64,000 nucleotides of DNA. Origin: Sphingomonas echinoides ATCC 14820 (GTDB lineage Bacteria; Pseudomonadota; Alphaproteobacteria; Sphingomonadales; Sphingomonadaceae). The DNA lies in NCBI RefSeq assembly GCF_000241465.1, contig NZ_JH584235.1, positions 666,305 through 730,304 on the forward strand, read 5' to 3'. Shown here piece after piece: positions 1-8,837 of this stretch. Within the stretch, counting starts at the first letter, position 1; every line of letters begins with the position of its first letter. The notes under the pieces were generated by a model, which was not told the DNA's origin, ran no database searches, and saw only the letters and a list, made by a program, of their open reading frames with translations. The position numbers and the translations under genes are program-made.

Positions 1-65
1 CCGCCCTCCATCACCGAGACGCAGCTGTTGGTGGTGCCGAGATCGATTCCGATTACTTTTGCCAT
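1..65 (-). CDS. dnaK: Chaperone DnaK (Hsp70), N-terminal fragment
   Basis: Only the first 21 codons lie in the window; the gene continues past the left edge. Read on the minus strand from the ATG at 65-63 it begins [20 protein letters not shown], the hallmark first nucleotide-binding motif of DnaK. A purine-rich AGAGGA lies just upstream as ribosome binding site. DnaK is the ATP-dependent cytosolic Hsp70 chaperone working with DnaJ and GrpE. A heat-shock type promoter is recognisable upstream (150-177). Identity is firm from the N-terminus alone; nothing can be said about the rest of the protein. Confidence 0.95.
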   Translation of the reverse strand, partial: MAKVIGIDLGTTNSCVSVMEG

Positions 66-149
66 TGGTCCTCTGGGGCCCCCGTCTGTCAAAAAAATTG
101 CCGTTCCGCCGCGCCCTTAGGATAAGCGACGCGACACTTCACTCCGGCG

Positions 150-177
150 ATATAGGGGGGCTTTCGCTTGTCGCAAG
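150..177 (-). promoter_or_regulatory. Sigma-32 (RpoH) type promoter of dnaK
   Basis: On the minus strand CTTG (177-174) is followed by exactly 17 bases and then CCTATAT (156-150). This fits the alphaproteobacterial RpoH consensus CTTG-N17/18-CYTATNT. It lies about 85 bases before the dnaK ATG. The match is seen in the sequence; its use in heat shock is inferred from the family consensus and the identity of dnaK. Confidence 0.72.
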
Positions 178-235
178 ATTTCGCCGCACGTAGAGTGGCG
201 CGATAAGTTCCCAAAGCGGGAGAAGGTGGTTGCAA

Positions 236-670
236 ATGCGAAAAATTCTGGTGTTGACCGCGCTTGCCATGGGGGGCTGCAGCCAGCCGCCGGTGCTGTC
301 GGTCGATAAGGGGTATGTGCGGCTCGCGGCGATTCCCAGCCGTCCCGCTGCCGCCTATTTCACCATCCATGGCGGCCCCGCCGACACCACGCTCCTTTCG
401 GTCAGCAGCGATGTCTCGGTGAAGAGCGAACTGCACGAATCGATGACGTCGGGAAACATGGCGACGATGAAGCCGATCGGCGACCTGGCGATCCCCGCTG
501 CCTCCACCACCGTGTTCAAACCCGGCGGCAAGCATGTGATGTTGTTCGATATGAATCCGGGGATCAAACCGGGCCGCGCGGTCACGCTGACCTTCACCTT
601 CTCCAACAACCAGCGCGTGCTATACGACGCACCGACCATCGCCGCAGGGGCCCCTGCCCCGACCGAGTGA
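236..670 (+). CDS. PCu(A)C-type copper chaperone lipoprotein
   Basis: A 144-residue protein of the PCu(A)C / DUF461 family, periplasmic copper chaperones that deliver Cu(I) to the CuA site of cytochrome oxidase. The N-terminus has a lipoprotein signal ending in MGGC, so it is probably anchored to a membrane on the periplasmic side. The family ligand pattern of H/M and a later H-x-M is visible as ELHESM..NMATMKP and KHVM. I chose the ATG at 236 over a TTG at 230 because GAAGG at 222-226 sits about nine bases before the ATG. It overlaps the next gene by four bases (GTGA), so the two are probably co-translated. Confidence 0.85.
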   Translation: MRKILVLTALAMGGCSQPPVLSVDKGYVRLAAIPSRPAAAYFTIHGGPADTTLLSVSSDVSVKSELHESMTSGNMATMKPIGDLAIPAASTTVFKPGGKHVMLFDMNPGIKPGRAVTLTFTFSNNQRVLYDAPTIAAGAPAPTE

Positions 671-1116
671 CCAGCCGTACCTTGACGGCGGGCGAGGTCG
701 CGCTCGCCCGTAGCGTGTTTGGCGATGCGATCGACTATGCGCCGATACGGCTGGAGCAACGCAAATGGGCGTTCTTTCAGCCGCGCGAAACGGTGATGGC
801 CCCGACCGGCACGATCCACTTTCATCCGGCAGGCACACGCTACCGTGCGGACTTCTCGTGCGGGGACCTCGACGATCAGGGGCTCCTGATCCACGAATTG
901 ACGCATATCTGGCAAAGCCAGTGCGGGATTTTCCTGCCGCTGCGCCGTCATCCCTTCTGTCGCTACCACTATGCCATCCAGCCAGGCCTGCCGCTGCACC
1001 GCTACGGTATCGAGCAGCAGGCGGAGATCGTGCGGCACACCTTCGTGCTGCGCCACGGCGGCTTCGTGCGCGGGGCGCTCCCGCTGGCGACCTATGAGAG
1101 TATTTTGCCGTTTTGA
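667..1116 (+). CDS. HExxH-containing protein (annotated 'vgr related' in sphingomonads)
   Basis: A 149-residue protein starting at a GTG that overlaps the stop of the copper-chaperone gene. A clear metal-binding helix, HELTHIWQ, lies near residue 76, with a downstream EQQAEIVR segment that may supply a third ligand. No signal peptide is apparent. Similar short proteins in sphingomonads are called vgr-related or DUF4157-like, but their function is not established. The HExxH motif suggests a zincin fold; whether it cleaves peptides is unknown. Confidence 0.7.
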   Translation: MTSRTLTAGEVALARSVFGDAIDYAPIRLEQRKWAFFQPRETVMAPTGTIHFHPAGTRYRADFSCGDLDDQGLLIHELTHIWQSQCGIFLPLRRHPFCRYHYAIQPGLPLHRYGIEQQAEIVRHTFVLRHGGFVRGALPLATYESILPF

Positions 1117-1165
1117 AATAATTGCCCGCAGCCCGACAACCTGTAATATTGACTGCAGGGGGGGC

Positions 1166-2146
1166 ATGATGAAAGAAATCGACGATACCCGCATCTCTTT
1201 GGCAGTAACGCTACTGGCACTGCCTTCGATTGGCGTATTCTTTCTTAGCGATATGCTGGGATGGATCTTCGCGTGGCAGGGAGAGGTACCGATATTAGCT
1301 GCCCTTGACTCCGCAGGACAGCAAACCGAAGCCACGAGCCGCCTGTTCGTAATCGCTGCGGCCCTGGCAGGGTTTGGCCTGTCCTACCTGATTGTGCTGC
1401 GTTTTATTGAAGATCTCCGCACCGAGTTCGGCCCAGAAATGCTCGGCTGGATTTTGCGTTGGTATGGCGGTGGTATCTTGGTGGGCGCGCTCTGGGTAAC
1501 CGGCGGCTACCTGCTGGTGCCAACCAGCGCCCAGCCGGGAGGTGACCTTTTGCCGAAAGCTGTTGGCTTGTTCGGGTCAATGCAGGGCGTCCCCGATAAT
1601 AGTCTGCTTTACAAGTTCCAGGTTTTGGCGGTGTGCGATAGAATAGCCTTCATGGTCGCTGCCGGTATTGTCGTGACCGGCGGCATCTCCTCGCTGGTGG
1701 AATCCATCAAGCCGCTAACGGGAGAAGAAGCGTATGCGTTTCTCCTCCACCAGCGCCTTCGCTTGCGCAGTTATGTCAACGCGGCGGCGGGACTGCTGGT
1801 CATTTCGCTCCTGTTCCAGATTGCGTGGATGCGCTGGACGCTCATCGCGGCGACGCCAGCCGTGGCGGACGCAATGAGTCATCAGGTCGATGCCTGGGCG
1901 GTCTTTACTGGAGTCAGCGGTTCCATCGTGATTGCCCTCTTTGCGATCCCCGCAGCCACGATTCTGGATGCACGGGCAACGGGCACGCCGCAAACGCCGA
2001 GCGACGGGAAGACGGCACCCCTGCTCGACGCGGGCTTGCTTCCCGCCCTCGGCAAAGTATTGGTGGTTCTCGCCCCGACACTGGCCGGTGCATTGCCAAC
2101 GATACTCGACTTTGCAGGAAAGGCGACCGGACTTTCTCCGAGCTAA
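1166..2146 (+). CDS. Unknown multi-pass membrane protein
   Basis: A protein of about 326 residues that I do not recognise. The open frame extends upstream, but that part overlaps the previous gene and is arginine/cysteine-rich nonsense. The start is therefore the ATG at 1166 (or 1169), preceded by a G-rich stretch. About six or seven hydrophobic segments are visible, including near residues 10-30, 60-80, 100-120, 155-175, 210-230 and 245-270. The C-terminal part carries a short polar loop and one more hydrophobic stretch. Base composition is visibly less GC-rich than the neighbours and codon choice more mixed, so horizontal acquisition is possible. Confidence 0.7.
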   Translation: MMKEIDDTRISLAVTLLALPSIGVFFLSDMLGWIFAWQGEVPILAALDSAGQQTEATSRLFVIAAALAGFGLSYLIVLRFIEDLRTEFGPEMLGWILRWYGGGILVGALWVTGGYLLVPTSAQPGGDLLPKAVGLFGSMQGVPDNSLLYKFQVLAVCDRIAFMVAAGIVVTGGISSLVESIKPLTGEEAYAFLLHQRLRLRSYVNAAAGLLVISLLFQIAWMRWTLIAATPAVADAMSHQVDAWAVFTGVSGSIVIALFAIPAATILDARATGTPQTPSDGKTAPLLDAGLLPALGKVLVVLAPTLAGALPTILDFAGKATGLSPS

Positions 2147-2226
2147 CCCGCTGACGGCCCGGAACCGGTATCAAAAACGATCCATGTTCCGCGTGACCTT
2201 GCGGCCTTCAGCGTCGCAGTCAGCCC

Positions 2227-4101
2227 TTACGCCGCGATCTCGCTCGCAGCGCGCGGGGCGAGCCCCAGCGTGAGCACGGCGACAGCCCCCCGGCCCGGAC
2301 CTTCGCTCTCCAGCCGGAGCGTGCCGTGCATTGCCGCCATCGAATTGGCACACCAATGCAGGCCAAGCCCCCCCGATTTGTGGCGGCGCGTCGAAAATCC
2401 GCGCTGGAACAGCGTCGGCGTCGCATCTGCGGCAAAACCCTCGCCATCGTCGCAAATCGCGATTCGCGCGGTGTCGCCTTGCTCCTCGATCGAAACCGAG
2501 ATCGAACCGCTGGCGGTGCCTTTGGCGGCAATCGCATCGGCGGCGTTGGAGAACAGGTTGCCGATCACCTGGCTCAAGATGATGCGGCTGGCGAGCACGT
2601 AACAGGGCTGCGCCGGAAAGCTGAATGCGATCGAGACGCTGCCCGAATAGCGCGCGATGGTCGCGTTCTTGGCGATGATTTCGGTGACGTCGCACGGCTC
2701 GACCGCCGGGCGCTCGTGCGCGGCGCTTTGCTGTTCGCCGATGATTTCCAGCACATGGCTCATCGCCTCGCGCCCGATCTGGAGTTGGTCGCGGCGGTGC
2801 GCGCGATCCGCGCTTTCCGCTTCGATCGCCGCCGAGACGAAGGCGATCAGCTTCGCGCGGCGCGGCGCGGGCAGATCGTCCTTGGCCAGTTCCGCCACCG
2901 CGCGCTCCAGCACCGCGCGATCGACCGGGGCCGGTTGCGCCATGCCCTGGCTCAGGATCGTGCTGATCGGATTGAGCGCGTTGCGGACATTGTGCATCAC
3001 CGCCACCGCGCTCTCGCTCTTGCCCAGAGCGAAGCTCTGCACTTCCAACTGCTCGCGCAGATCCTTCAATTGCTGCAGCATCGCGTTGAAACTCTTGCCA
3101 AGCGAGCCGATCTCGTCGCGGCGCGCCTCATCGGGCAGCAATCCCAACGTGCCCGAGGACCGCACCATCTGCATGTGCCCCTCGACCCGCGCGAGCGGGC
3201 GCAGCACCAAACGGGTGATCATGCGCCGCAGCATCACCAACACGCCCAGCAGCAAGACGATCGCGCCGGTCACCGCGAGCAGCAGCATCCGCTGTCCCAG
3301 CACCGACACATCGCGCGGCACGGTGAAGGCGGCGCTGGCGACGGCATGCCCGTCCGCGCCCTGGATTGGCACGGCGATGCGCATCGTCGCGTTGGCGGCG
3401 ACGATCCGGTTGGCGTCGGGCGTATTGGCCAGATCGATCGTGGCGCGCAATTGCAGCACCTCCGACAGCGCCCGCGACGTGATGCGCCGCGCCATCACCA
3501 CATAGCCGTGCGGATCGCCAGTGCCGTCGCTGCGTCGCACCTTGGCCACGCCGATCGCCGCCAGTTCATCGCCCAGGCGGAGGTAATAATGGCCTGAGCT
3601 TTTCGCCCCCAGGAACCGTTTGAAATCGGTACGGACCAGCGCCGCCGCAAAGGCATCGCGGCGATCGAGCCGGTCCAGCCCGCGCGCGAGATCGCGCCAG
3701 CGCGCGATCACGATCCGCCCGTCATTCCCGATATAGGCCATGCCATCGACATTGAGATTGGCCATCGCCAGCGTCGAGAAACTCTCGCGCTCAAATTCCG
3801 GCGTCGGATGCGCCATATAGGTGTAGCTTGCGGTCCAATCGCCATAATCGCGCACCGCATTCTCGACCTTGGTCGCGAAATCGCCCAGCGCGGCGTGCGT
3901 GCGCTCGACTTGGGCATCGATCGACTTCGCCTCAAGCTGGTTGAAGCTCGGGACAATAACGCTGGCGAGCAGCAAGGTAAGCGCCAGCGAACCGGCGAGG
4001 CCGACCGCAGTCAGGATCAGGACGAGCTTGACACCGAGCGAGCCGCGCCCGCGCCATCGTCCGATCCGGCCGCGCGCGGCACGGATCATGCTGCCCGTCA
4101 T
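2227..4101 (-). CDS. CHASE4-HAMP sensor histidine kinase
   Basis: A 624-residue membrane histidine kinase. After a basic N-terminus comes a TM helix (about 24-50). A periplasmic CHASE4-like domain follows, with its typical N-terminal helix and a DYGDWTASYTYM motif. A second TM lies near 270-290, then HAMP, then a coiled linker. The phosphoacceptor box is MHNVRNALNPI, followed by an N-box GNLFSNAADAI and ATP-lid motifs DDGEGF and GGLGL. All catalytic boxes look intact. It overlaps the upstream receiver-GGDEF-EAL gene by four bases (ATGA), so the two most likely form a cognate pair coupling an unknown external signal to c-di-GMP. The ligand of CHASE4 cannot be told from sequence. Confidence 0.88.
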   Translation of the reverse strand: MTGSMIRAARGRIGRWRGRGSLGVKLVLILTAVGLAGSLALTLLLASVIVPSFNQLEAKSIDAQVERTHAALGDFATKVENAVRDYGDWTASYTYMAHPTPEFERESFSTLAMANLNVDGMAYIGNDGRIVIARWRDLARGLDRLDRRDAFAAALVRTDFKRFLGAKSSGHYYLRLGDELAAIGVAKVRRSDGTGDPHGYVVMARRITSRALSEVLQLRATIDLANTPDANRIVAANATMRIAVPIQGADGHAVASAAFTVPRDVSVLGQRMLLLAVTGAIVLLLGVLVMLRRMITRLVLRPLARVEGHMQMVRSSGTLGLLPDEARRDEIGSLGKSFNAMLQQLKDLREQLEVQSFALGKSESAVAVMHNVRNALNPISTILSQGMAQPAPVDRAVLERAVAELAKDDLPAPRRAKLIAFVSAAIEAESADRAHRRDQLQIGREAMSHVLEIIGEQQSAAHERPAVEPCDVTEIIAKNATIARYSGSVSIAFSFPAQPCYVLASRIILSQVIGNLFSNAADAIAAKGTASGSISVSIEEQGDTARIAICDDGEGFAADATPTLFQRGFSTRRHKSGGLGLHWCANSMAAMHGTLRLESEGPGRGAVAVLTLGLAPRAASEIAA

Positions 4102-6002
4102 CCGTGCGTCCCGTTACCCAGCTCGGGTATGTCGGCCGGCACGTCGAGCACGCCGGGAACCGCGATGAAGCGCGCCTCGGCAATCTCTTTCGCGCGCTCT
4201 TGCGCGACCGGACGCGAGAAGAAATAGCCCTGCATATGGCTGCAGCCCGCAACCCGCAGTGCCTGCAACTGGGTTTCGGTCTCGACGCCTTCGGCAACCA
4301 CACCAAGCCCGAGCGCGCGGCCCAGGTGGATGATCGAATGGACGATCGCGGCGCTCTCGCGCTCGCGGCCCATGCCGTCGATGAAACTGCGGTCGATCTT
4401 GAGGCAATCGAGCGCGAATTTGCGGATATTGTACAGGCTCGAATAGCCCGTTCCGAAGTCATCCAGCGCGATGCGAAAGCCCATCTGGCGCAGCTTGTAG
4501 AGCGTATCGGCAGCGCGATCGGCATCGTCGAAAATCGCGGTCTCGGTAATTTCGATCTGCACGCGACGCGGGTCGATCCCGGCGTGCTGTACGCTCTCGA
4601 CCAGCCGTCCAACGAAATTATGGCGGCGGAACTGACGCGGTGAAAAGTTCACCGAGACATATTGGCCCGGCCATTCAGCGAGCACCTTGAGCGATTCGGC
4701 CAGCACCCAATCGCCCAGTTCGTGAATGAGGTTCGATTCCTCGGCGATCGGGATGAACACGGCGGGCGAAATCGGCCCGTGATCCTCGGTGTTCCAGCGC
4801 AGCAGCGCCTCGAAGCCGACCACCTCGAACGCTTCGCGCCCAACGATCGGCTGGTAAACGAGGCTCAGTTCGCCCTTGGCAATCGCTTGCGAAAGACCAC
4901 CCTCGATCGCGCGGCGGAGGCGGATGTTTTCATCCATGCTTTCATCGAACACGCGCACCACGCCGCGCCCGTCGCGCTTGGCGTCGTTGAGCGCCAAATC
5001 GGCGCGGCGCATGAGATCGGTCGGGTCGCGCGATTCGCCGGCCTCGGTCACGATCAAGCCGATCGACGCACCACCCTGCACCGTATTGCCCAGCACCTTG
5101 AACGTGCCCGAACAGGCCTTCAGCACGCGCGTACAATCCATTTCCGCCGCCTGGACACCGGGCGTATCGAACATCAGCCCGAATTCGTCCCCGCCAAGCC
5201 GCGCGACCATGCCGCCCGCTGGCACATTGGCCTGCAATACCGAACAGATTTTGCGGATCAGTTCGTCGCCAGCCAGGTGGCCGAGCGTGTCGTTGACCAG
5301 CTTAAAACGATCGAGATCGACCATCGCCACCGCAAAGCGCGAATCGGTGCGCGCGCGGTCGGTCAGCGCCCGGCGGAACGCCAGCCTATTGGGGGCTTCG
5401 GTCAGCGAATCGTGGTTCGCCATATGGATCGCACGGCTTTCATTCGCGGCGAGTTCGTGGCCCTGCTCCTGCAACTGCACGACTTGCGCCGCGAGCACTT
5501 CGCGCGCTTCGGCCAGTTCGCGGTCGCCCTGCCAGCGATGCGCCAGCGCGCTCGCCATTTGCGTCACCTCGGCGACTTCGAACGGCTTGGCGATGTAGAA
5601 GATCTTGTCGGCCGGCCCCGCCGCCTTGGAGATTTCGACCGGCGAAAAGTCGGAATAGCCGGTCACGATGACGAGATTGATATTAGGGTCGAGCGCGCGG
5701 ATGCGCACGGCGGTTTCCTTGCCGTCGATGCCCGGCGGCATCCGTACGTCGATAAAGGCGACCGCAAACGGATCCCCGTCGCGGATCGCGGCCTCGACCG
5801 CCGCGACGGCATCCAGCCCCTGCATGCAGTGCGCCAGCGTGAAATCGGGCCCGGCCTCGTCCGGCGCGGTCGCATCCTCATCGTCGCCGAACAATTCCGC
5901 CGCCATTGCATCGAGCAGGCCCGTGGCAGCGGCGACCGGCGCGAAGCTGCGCCGGTAGCTATCGTGCATGGCCGGTTCGTCATCGACGATCAGAATTCGC
6001 AT
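4098..6002 (-). CDS. Response regulator with GGDEF and EAL domains (c-di-GMP turnover)
   Basis: A 634-residue cytosolic regulator. The receiver starts MRILIVDDE and has phosphoacceptor D in FIDVRMP, but carries an acidic insertion (LFGDDEDATAPDEAG) after the first helix. A GGDEF domain with intact RLGGDEF follows, then an EAL domain with FEALLRW, DDFGTGYSSL, KIDRSFI and EGVET. The allosteric RxxD I-site before GGDEF is absent (PAGG in its place) and the usual LTGLPNR is LTEAPNR. Both activities are possible in principle. I chose the ATG at 6002, directly at the receiver, over an ATG 48 bases upstream. The neighbour kinase is the presumed partner. Confidence 0.9.
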   Translation of the reverse strand: MRILIVDDEPAMHDSYRRSFAPVAAATGLLDAMAAELFGDDEDATAPDEAGPDFTLAHCMQGLDAVAAVEAAIRDGDPFAVAFIDVRMPPGIDGKETAVRIRALDPNINLVIVTGYSDFSPVEISKAAGPADKIFYIAKPFEVAEVTQMASALAHRWQGDRELAEAREVLAAQVVQLQEQGHELAANESRAIHMANHDSLTEAPNRLAFRRALTDRARTDSRFAVAMVDLDRFKLVNDTLGHLAGDELIRKICSVLQANVPAGGMVARLGGDEFGLMFDTPGVQAAEMDCTRVLKACSGTFKVLGNTVQGGASIGLIVTEAGESRDPTDLMRRADLALNDAKRDGRGVVRVFDESMDENIRLRRAIEGGLSQAIAKGELSLVYQPIVGREAFEVVGFEALLRWNTEDHGPISPAVFIPIAEESNLIHELGDWVLAESLKVLAEWPGQYVSVNFSPRQFRRHNFVGRLVESVQHAGIDPRRVQIEITETAIFDDADRAADTLYKLRQMGFRIALDDFGTGYSSLYNIRKFALDCLKIDRSFIDGMGRERESAAIVHSIIHLGRALGLGVVAEGVETETQLQALRVAGCSHMQGYFFSRPVAQERAKEIAEARFIAVPGVLDVPADIPELGNGTHG

Positions 6003-6097
6003 GTAAGCACCGCCAGTCGCAAAATCACCGGGCATAACAGCCCGCTGCAACGACCTAAGCGGACACGGTTAAAGGGCCGTAAACGACGTTACCGACA

Positions 6098-6988
6098 TCA
6101 GGCCCCAGCGAGGGCGCGCGCGCCCAGTTCGATCGCGCCGAGCGGCCCGGCCATGCCGCCAAGCGCGGCCGGCACGACATAGGCGTCGATCGGCAGCAGC
6201 CCGCGCGCCGCCACATAGCCCCCAAGGCTCGCTTCCAGTCGGGTGCGGATCATCGGGAGCAAATGCGGAATGCCGACGATCACGCCGCCGCCCATCACGA
6301 TCCGCCGCGGGATGCCGGTCAGCACCAGCGTGTGGCACAATTGCGCGAGCGTATGGGCGACGCCCTCCCACACCGGATCATCCTCGGCCAGCGTCTCCGC
6401 GCCCGCACCGGTACGGGCGCGGATCGCGGTGCCTGAGACGAGCCCTTCAATACAATCGCCGTGGAACGGGCAACTCCCGCCCCAGCTATCGCCTGCCAGA
6501 CGAACCGGGCGGATATGGCCGAGTTCAGCATGGGTCAGCCCGGCAACGGGCGCGTTGCCCAGCACCAGGCCGACGCCGACCCCGGTGCCGACAGTGATAT
6601 AGGCATGGTCGGCGACATCTTGCGCCGCGCCCCAACGCCCCTCCCCCAGGGCCGCGCCGTTGACGTCGCTGTCGAAACCGGTCGGCACCAGGCCAATGCT
6701 GGCGAGCCGTTTGCCGACATCGGTGTTCGACCAGCCCGGTTTGGTGGTCGCGGTAATCGAGCCGTAATCGGGCGCGGTGCGATCGAGCGAGACCGGGCCG
6801 AAACTGGCAATGCCGAGCGCATCATAGTGCGACCAGCCGCGCAGTACGGTTTCCACAGCACCAAGTGTTTCCTCGGGCGTGGTGGTCGGGATCTGGACGC
6901 GATCGCGCACATCATCGGGGCCGCTGGCGAGCACGCAAATGCACTTGGTCCCGCCCAGTTCGACCCCGGCAATCAACGGTGCCGTCAT
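6098..6988 (-). CDS. ROK-family sugar kinase (fructokinase-like)
   Basis: A 296-residue ROK kinase. It has the N-terminal phosphate-binding motif GVELGGTKC, a conserved D and the ROK zinc site of form H..C-x-x-H-x-x-C (HAELGHIRP then CPFHGDC). A glycine-rich GTGVGVGLV segment supplies the ATP site. This subgroup resembles bacterial fructokinases, which phosphorylate fructose to fructose-6-phosphate. Its start overlaps the glmS stop by four bases, so the two are translationally coupled. That places it in amino-sugar supply, since fructose-6-phosphate is the GlmS substrate. Glucose or N-acetyl-sugar specificity cannot be excluded. Confidence 0.88.
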   Translation of the reverse strand: MTAPLIAGVELGGTKCICVLASGPDDVRDRVQIPTTTPEETLGAVETVLRGWSHYDALGIASFGPVSLDRTAPDYGSITATTKPGWSNTDVGKRLASIGLVPTGFDSDVNGAALGEGRWGAAQDVADHAYITVGTGVGVGLVLGNAPVAGLTHAELGHIRPVRLAGDSWGGSCPFHGDCIEGLVSGTAIRARTGAGAETLAEDDPVWEGVAHTLAQLCHTLVLTGIPRRIVMGGGVIVGIPHLLPMIRTRLEASLGGYVAARGLLPIDAYVVPAALGGMAGPLGAIELGARALAGA

Positions 6989-8808
6989 TCCACGGTCACC
7001 GACTTGGCGAGGTTGCGGGGCTGATCGACGTCGGTGCCTTTGGCAACGGCGACATGGTAAGCGAGCAATTGCACCGGCACGGCGTAGACGAGCGGGGCGA
7101 TGATGGGATGAACCTTGGGCATTTCGATCGTCGCAATAGTGTTTTCGCCTGCCTGCGCAATCCCGTCCGCATCCGAGATGAGCACGACCAGCGCGCCGCG
7201 CGCCTGGGCTTCCTGCATGTTGCTGACGGTCTTGTCGAACAACGGGCCGGAGGGCGCGAGCACGATCAGCGGCACGGTATCGTCGATCAAGGCGATCGGC
7301 CCGTGCTTCATCTCGCCCGAGGCATAGCCTTCAGCATGGATGTAGCTGATTTCCTTCAGCTTCAGCGCACCTTCCAGCGCCAGAGGATAATCAGGACCAC
7401 GCCCCAGATAGAGCACGTCGCGCGCCGCCGCGATCTTGGGGGCCATCGCGGCGATTTCTTCGTCATGCGCAATCGCGCGGCTCATCGCCTCCGGCACTTC
7501 CTGCAGGTGGTGGACGATGTCGCGCTCGGCCTCGGGCGTCAGTTGCCCCTTGGCGCGGGCGAGGTTGACCGCAAGCGCCGCCATGACGGCAAGCTGGCAG
7601 GTGAACGCTTTGGTCGAGGCGACGCCGATTTCGGGGCCGGCATGGGTCGGCAAAAGCAGATCGACTTCGCGCGCCATCGAGCTGGTCGGAACGTTGATGA
7701 TGCCCGCCGTGGTCAACCCCGCCGCCTTCATGTGGCGCAGCGCCGCCAGGGTGTCGGCGGTCTCGCCCGATTGCGAGATGACCACGCCCAGCATGTTGGG
7801 GGTGAGCACCGGATCACGATAGCGGAATTCGGAAGCGACATCGACTTCGACCTGCACGCGCGCGAGCTGCTCGATCCAATATTTGCCGATCATGCCGACA
7901 TAAGACGCGGTGCCGCACGCGACGATCGCGACGCGCTCGACCGAGGCGAGATCGAACTCCATGTCAGGCAACGCCACGCGCTCTTCCAAGGGCCGTAAAT
8001 AGCTGCGCAGCGTTTGAGCGACGACCACCGGTTGCTCGTAAATTTCCTTGAGCATGAAGTGGCGGTGGTTGCCCTTGTCCATCAACTGGCCCGAGGCACC
8101 TGAATTGACGATCGGGCGCGTGACCGGATTGTTGTCCTTGTCATAGACCTGCACCGCTTCGCGCTTAACGACCGCCCAATCGCCCTCTTCGAGATAGGCG
8201 ATACGCTGGGTCAGCGGTGCAAGCGCGAGCGCGTCCGAACCGATGAAATTCTCGCCATCGCCGTACCCGACGGTGAGCGGCGCGCCGAGCCGCGCGCCGA
8301 TCAGCAGATCCGGCTCGGATTTGAACATCACGCCCAGCGCGAACGCGCCGTGCAGGCGCGGGAGGACGTTGGCGACCGCTTCACGTGGCTTGAACCCGCG
8401 CGACAATTCGCGGTCGATTAGGTGGGCGACGACTTCGGTGTCGGTCTGCGACTTGAACTGCCGCCCCTCGGCGATCAACTCATCGCGCAGCGGCTTGAAA
8501 TTCTCGATGATGCCGTTGTGGACCAGCACCACGTCGCCCACGATATGCGGGTGGGCGTTGTCGACGGTCGGCGCGCCGTGCGTCGCCCAGCGGGTGTGGG
8601 CGATGCCGCTGTCGCCGGGCAGCGGATCCCTGGCCAGTTCGGCGGCGAGATTGACGAGCTTGCCCGGCGCGCGACGACGATCGAATTCGCCATCGTGCAC
8701 GGTGCACATGCCTGCCGAATCGTAGCCGCGATATTCGAGCCGCTTGAGCCCGTCGAGCAGCCGGTCCGCGACCGCGCCCTTGCCGAGAATCCCTACGATA
8801 CCGCACAT
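6985..8808 (-). CDS. glmS: Glutamine--fructose-6-phosphate aminotransferase (isomerizing)
   Basis: A 607-residue enzyme, the expected length for GlmS. It starts MCGIVGILGKG, so the catalytic Cys2 of the glutaminase domain is exposed after Met removal, with YRGYDSAGM following. Two SIS sugar-isomerase domains make up the C-terminal half, with SQSGETADT and the C-terminal KSVTVE. It converts fructose-6-P and glutamine to glucosamine-6-P, the first step to UDP-GlcNAc for peptidoglycan and glycolipids. It lies directly downstream of glmU on the same strand with a 29-base gap, and upstream of the coupled ROK kinase. I saw no glmS ribozyme, which is not expected in this group. Confidence 0.97.
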   Translation of the reverse strand: MCGIVGILGKGAVADRLLDGLKRLEYRGYDSAGMCTVHDGEFDRRRAPGKLVNLAAELARDPLPGDSGIAHTRWATHGAPTVDNAHPHIVGDVVLVHNGIIENFKPLRDELIAEGRQFKSQTDTEVVAHLIDRELSRGFKPREAVANVLPRLHGAFALGVMFKSEPDLLIGARLGAPLTVGYGDGENFIGSDALALAPLTQRIAYLEEGDWAVVKREAVQVYDKDNNPVTRPIVNSGASGQLMDKGNHRHFMLKEIYEQPVVVAQTLRSYLRPLEERVALPDMEFDLASVERVAIVACGTASYVGMIGKYWIEQLARVQVEVDVASEFRYRDPVLTPNMLGVVISQSGETADTLAALRHMKAAGLTTAGIINVPTSSMAREVDLLLPTHAGPEIGVASTKAFTCQLAVMAALAVNLARAKGQLTPEAERDIVHHLQEVPEAMSRAIAHDEEIAAMAPKIAAARDVLYLGRGPDYPLALEGALKLKEISYIHAEGYASGEMKHGPIALIDDTVPLIVLAPSGPLFDKTVSNMQEAQARGALVVLISDADGIAQAGENTIATIEMPKVHPIIAPLVYAVPVQLLAYHVAVAKGTDVDQPRNLAKSVTVE

Positions 8809-8837
8809 AGTTTCGTCTCTCCGTTGCCCGGACCGGG

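Noticed and set aside
1144..1149. Possible -10 element TAATAT before the unknown membrane gene
   Set aside because: With TTGCCC 16 bases upstream it looks promoter-like, but it would put the start of transcription about ten bases before the ATG, leaving little room for ribosome binding.
971..1165. Upstream extension of the unknown membrane protein
   Set aside because: It overlaps the HExxH protein in another frame and reads as Cys/Arg/Ser-rich noise; the hydrophobic protein starts at 1166.
2326..3597. Long open frame of 423 codons on the plus strand
   Set aside because: It lies antisense to the CHASE4 kinase gene; the product is full of R, H, Q and D with no domain, a typical shadow of a GC-rich gene.
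4662..6182. Open frame of 506 codons on the plus strand
   Set aside because: Antisense to the GGDEF-EAL gene; composition (R, H, D-rich) and lack of motifs show it is a shadow.
8809..8837. glmS ribozyme or riboswitch
   Set aside because: Only 29 bases separate glmU and glmS, too short for the ribozyme, which is restricted mainly to Gram-positives.
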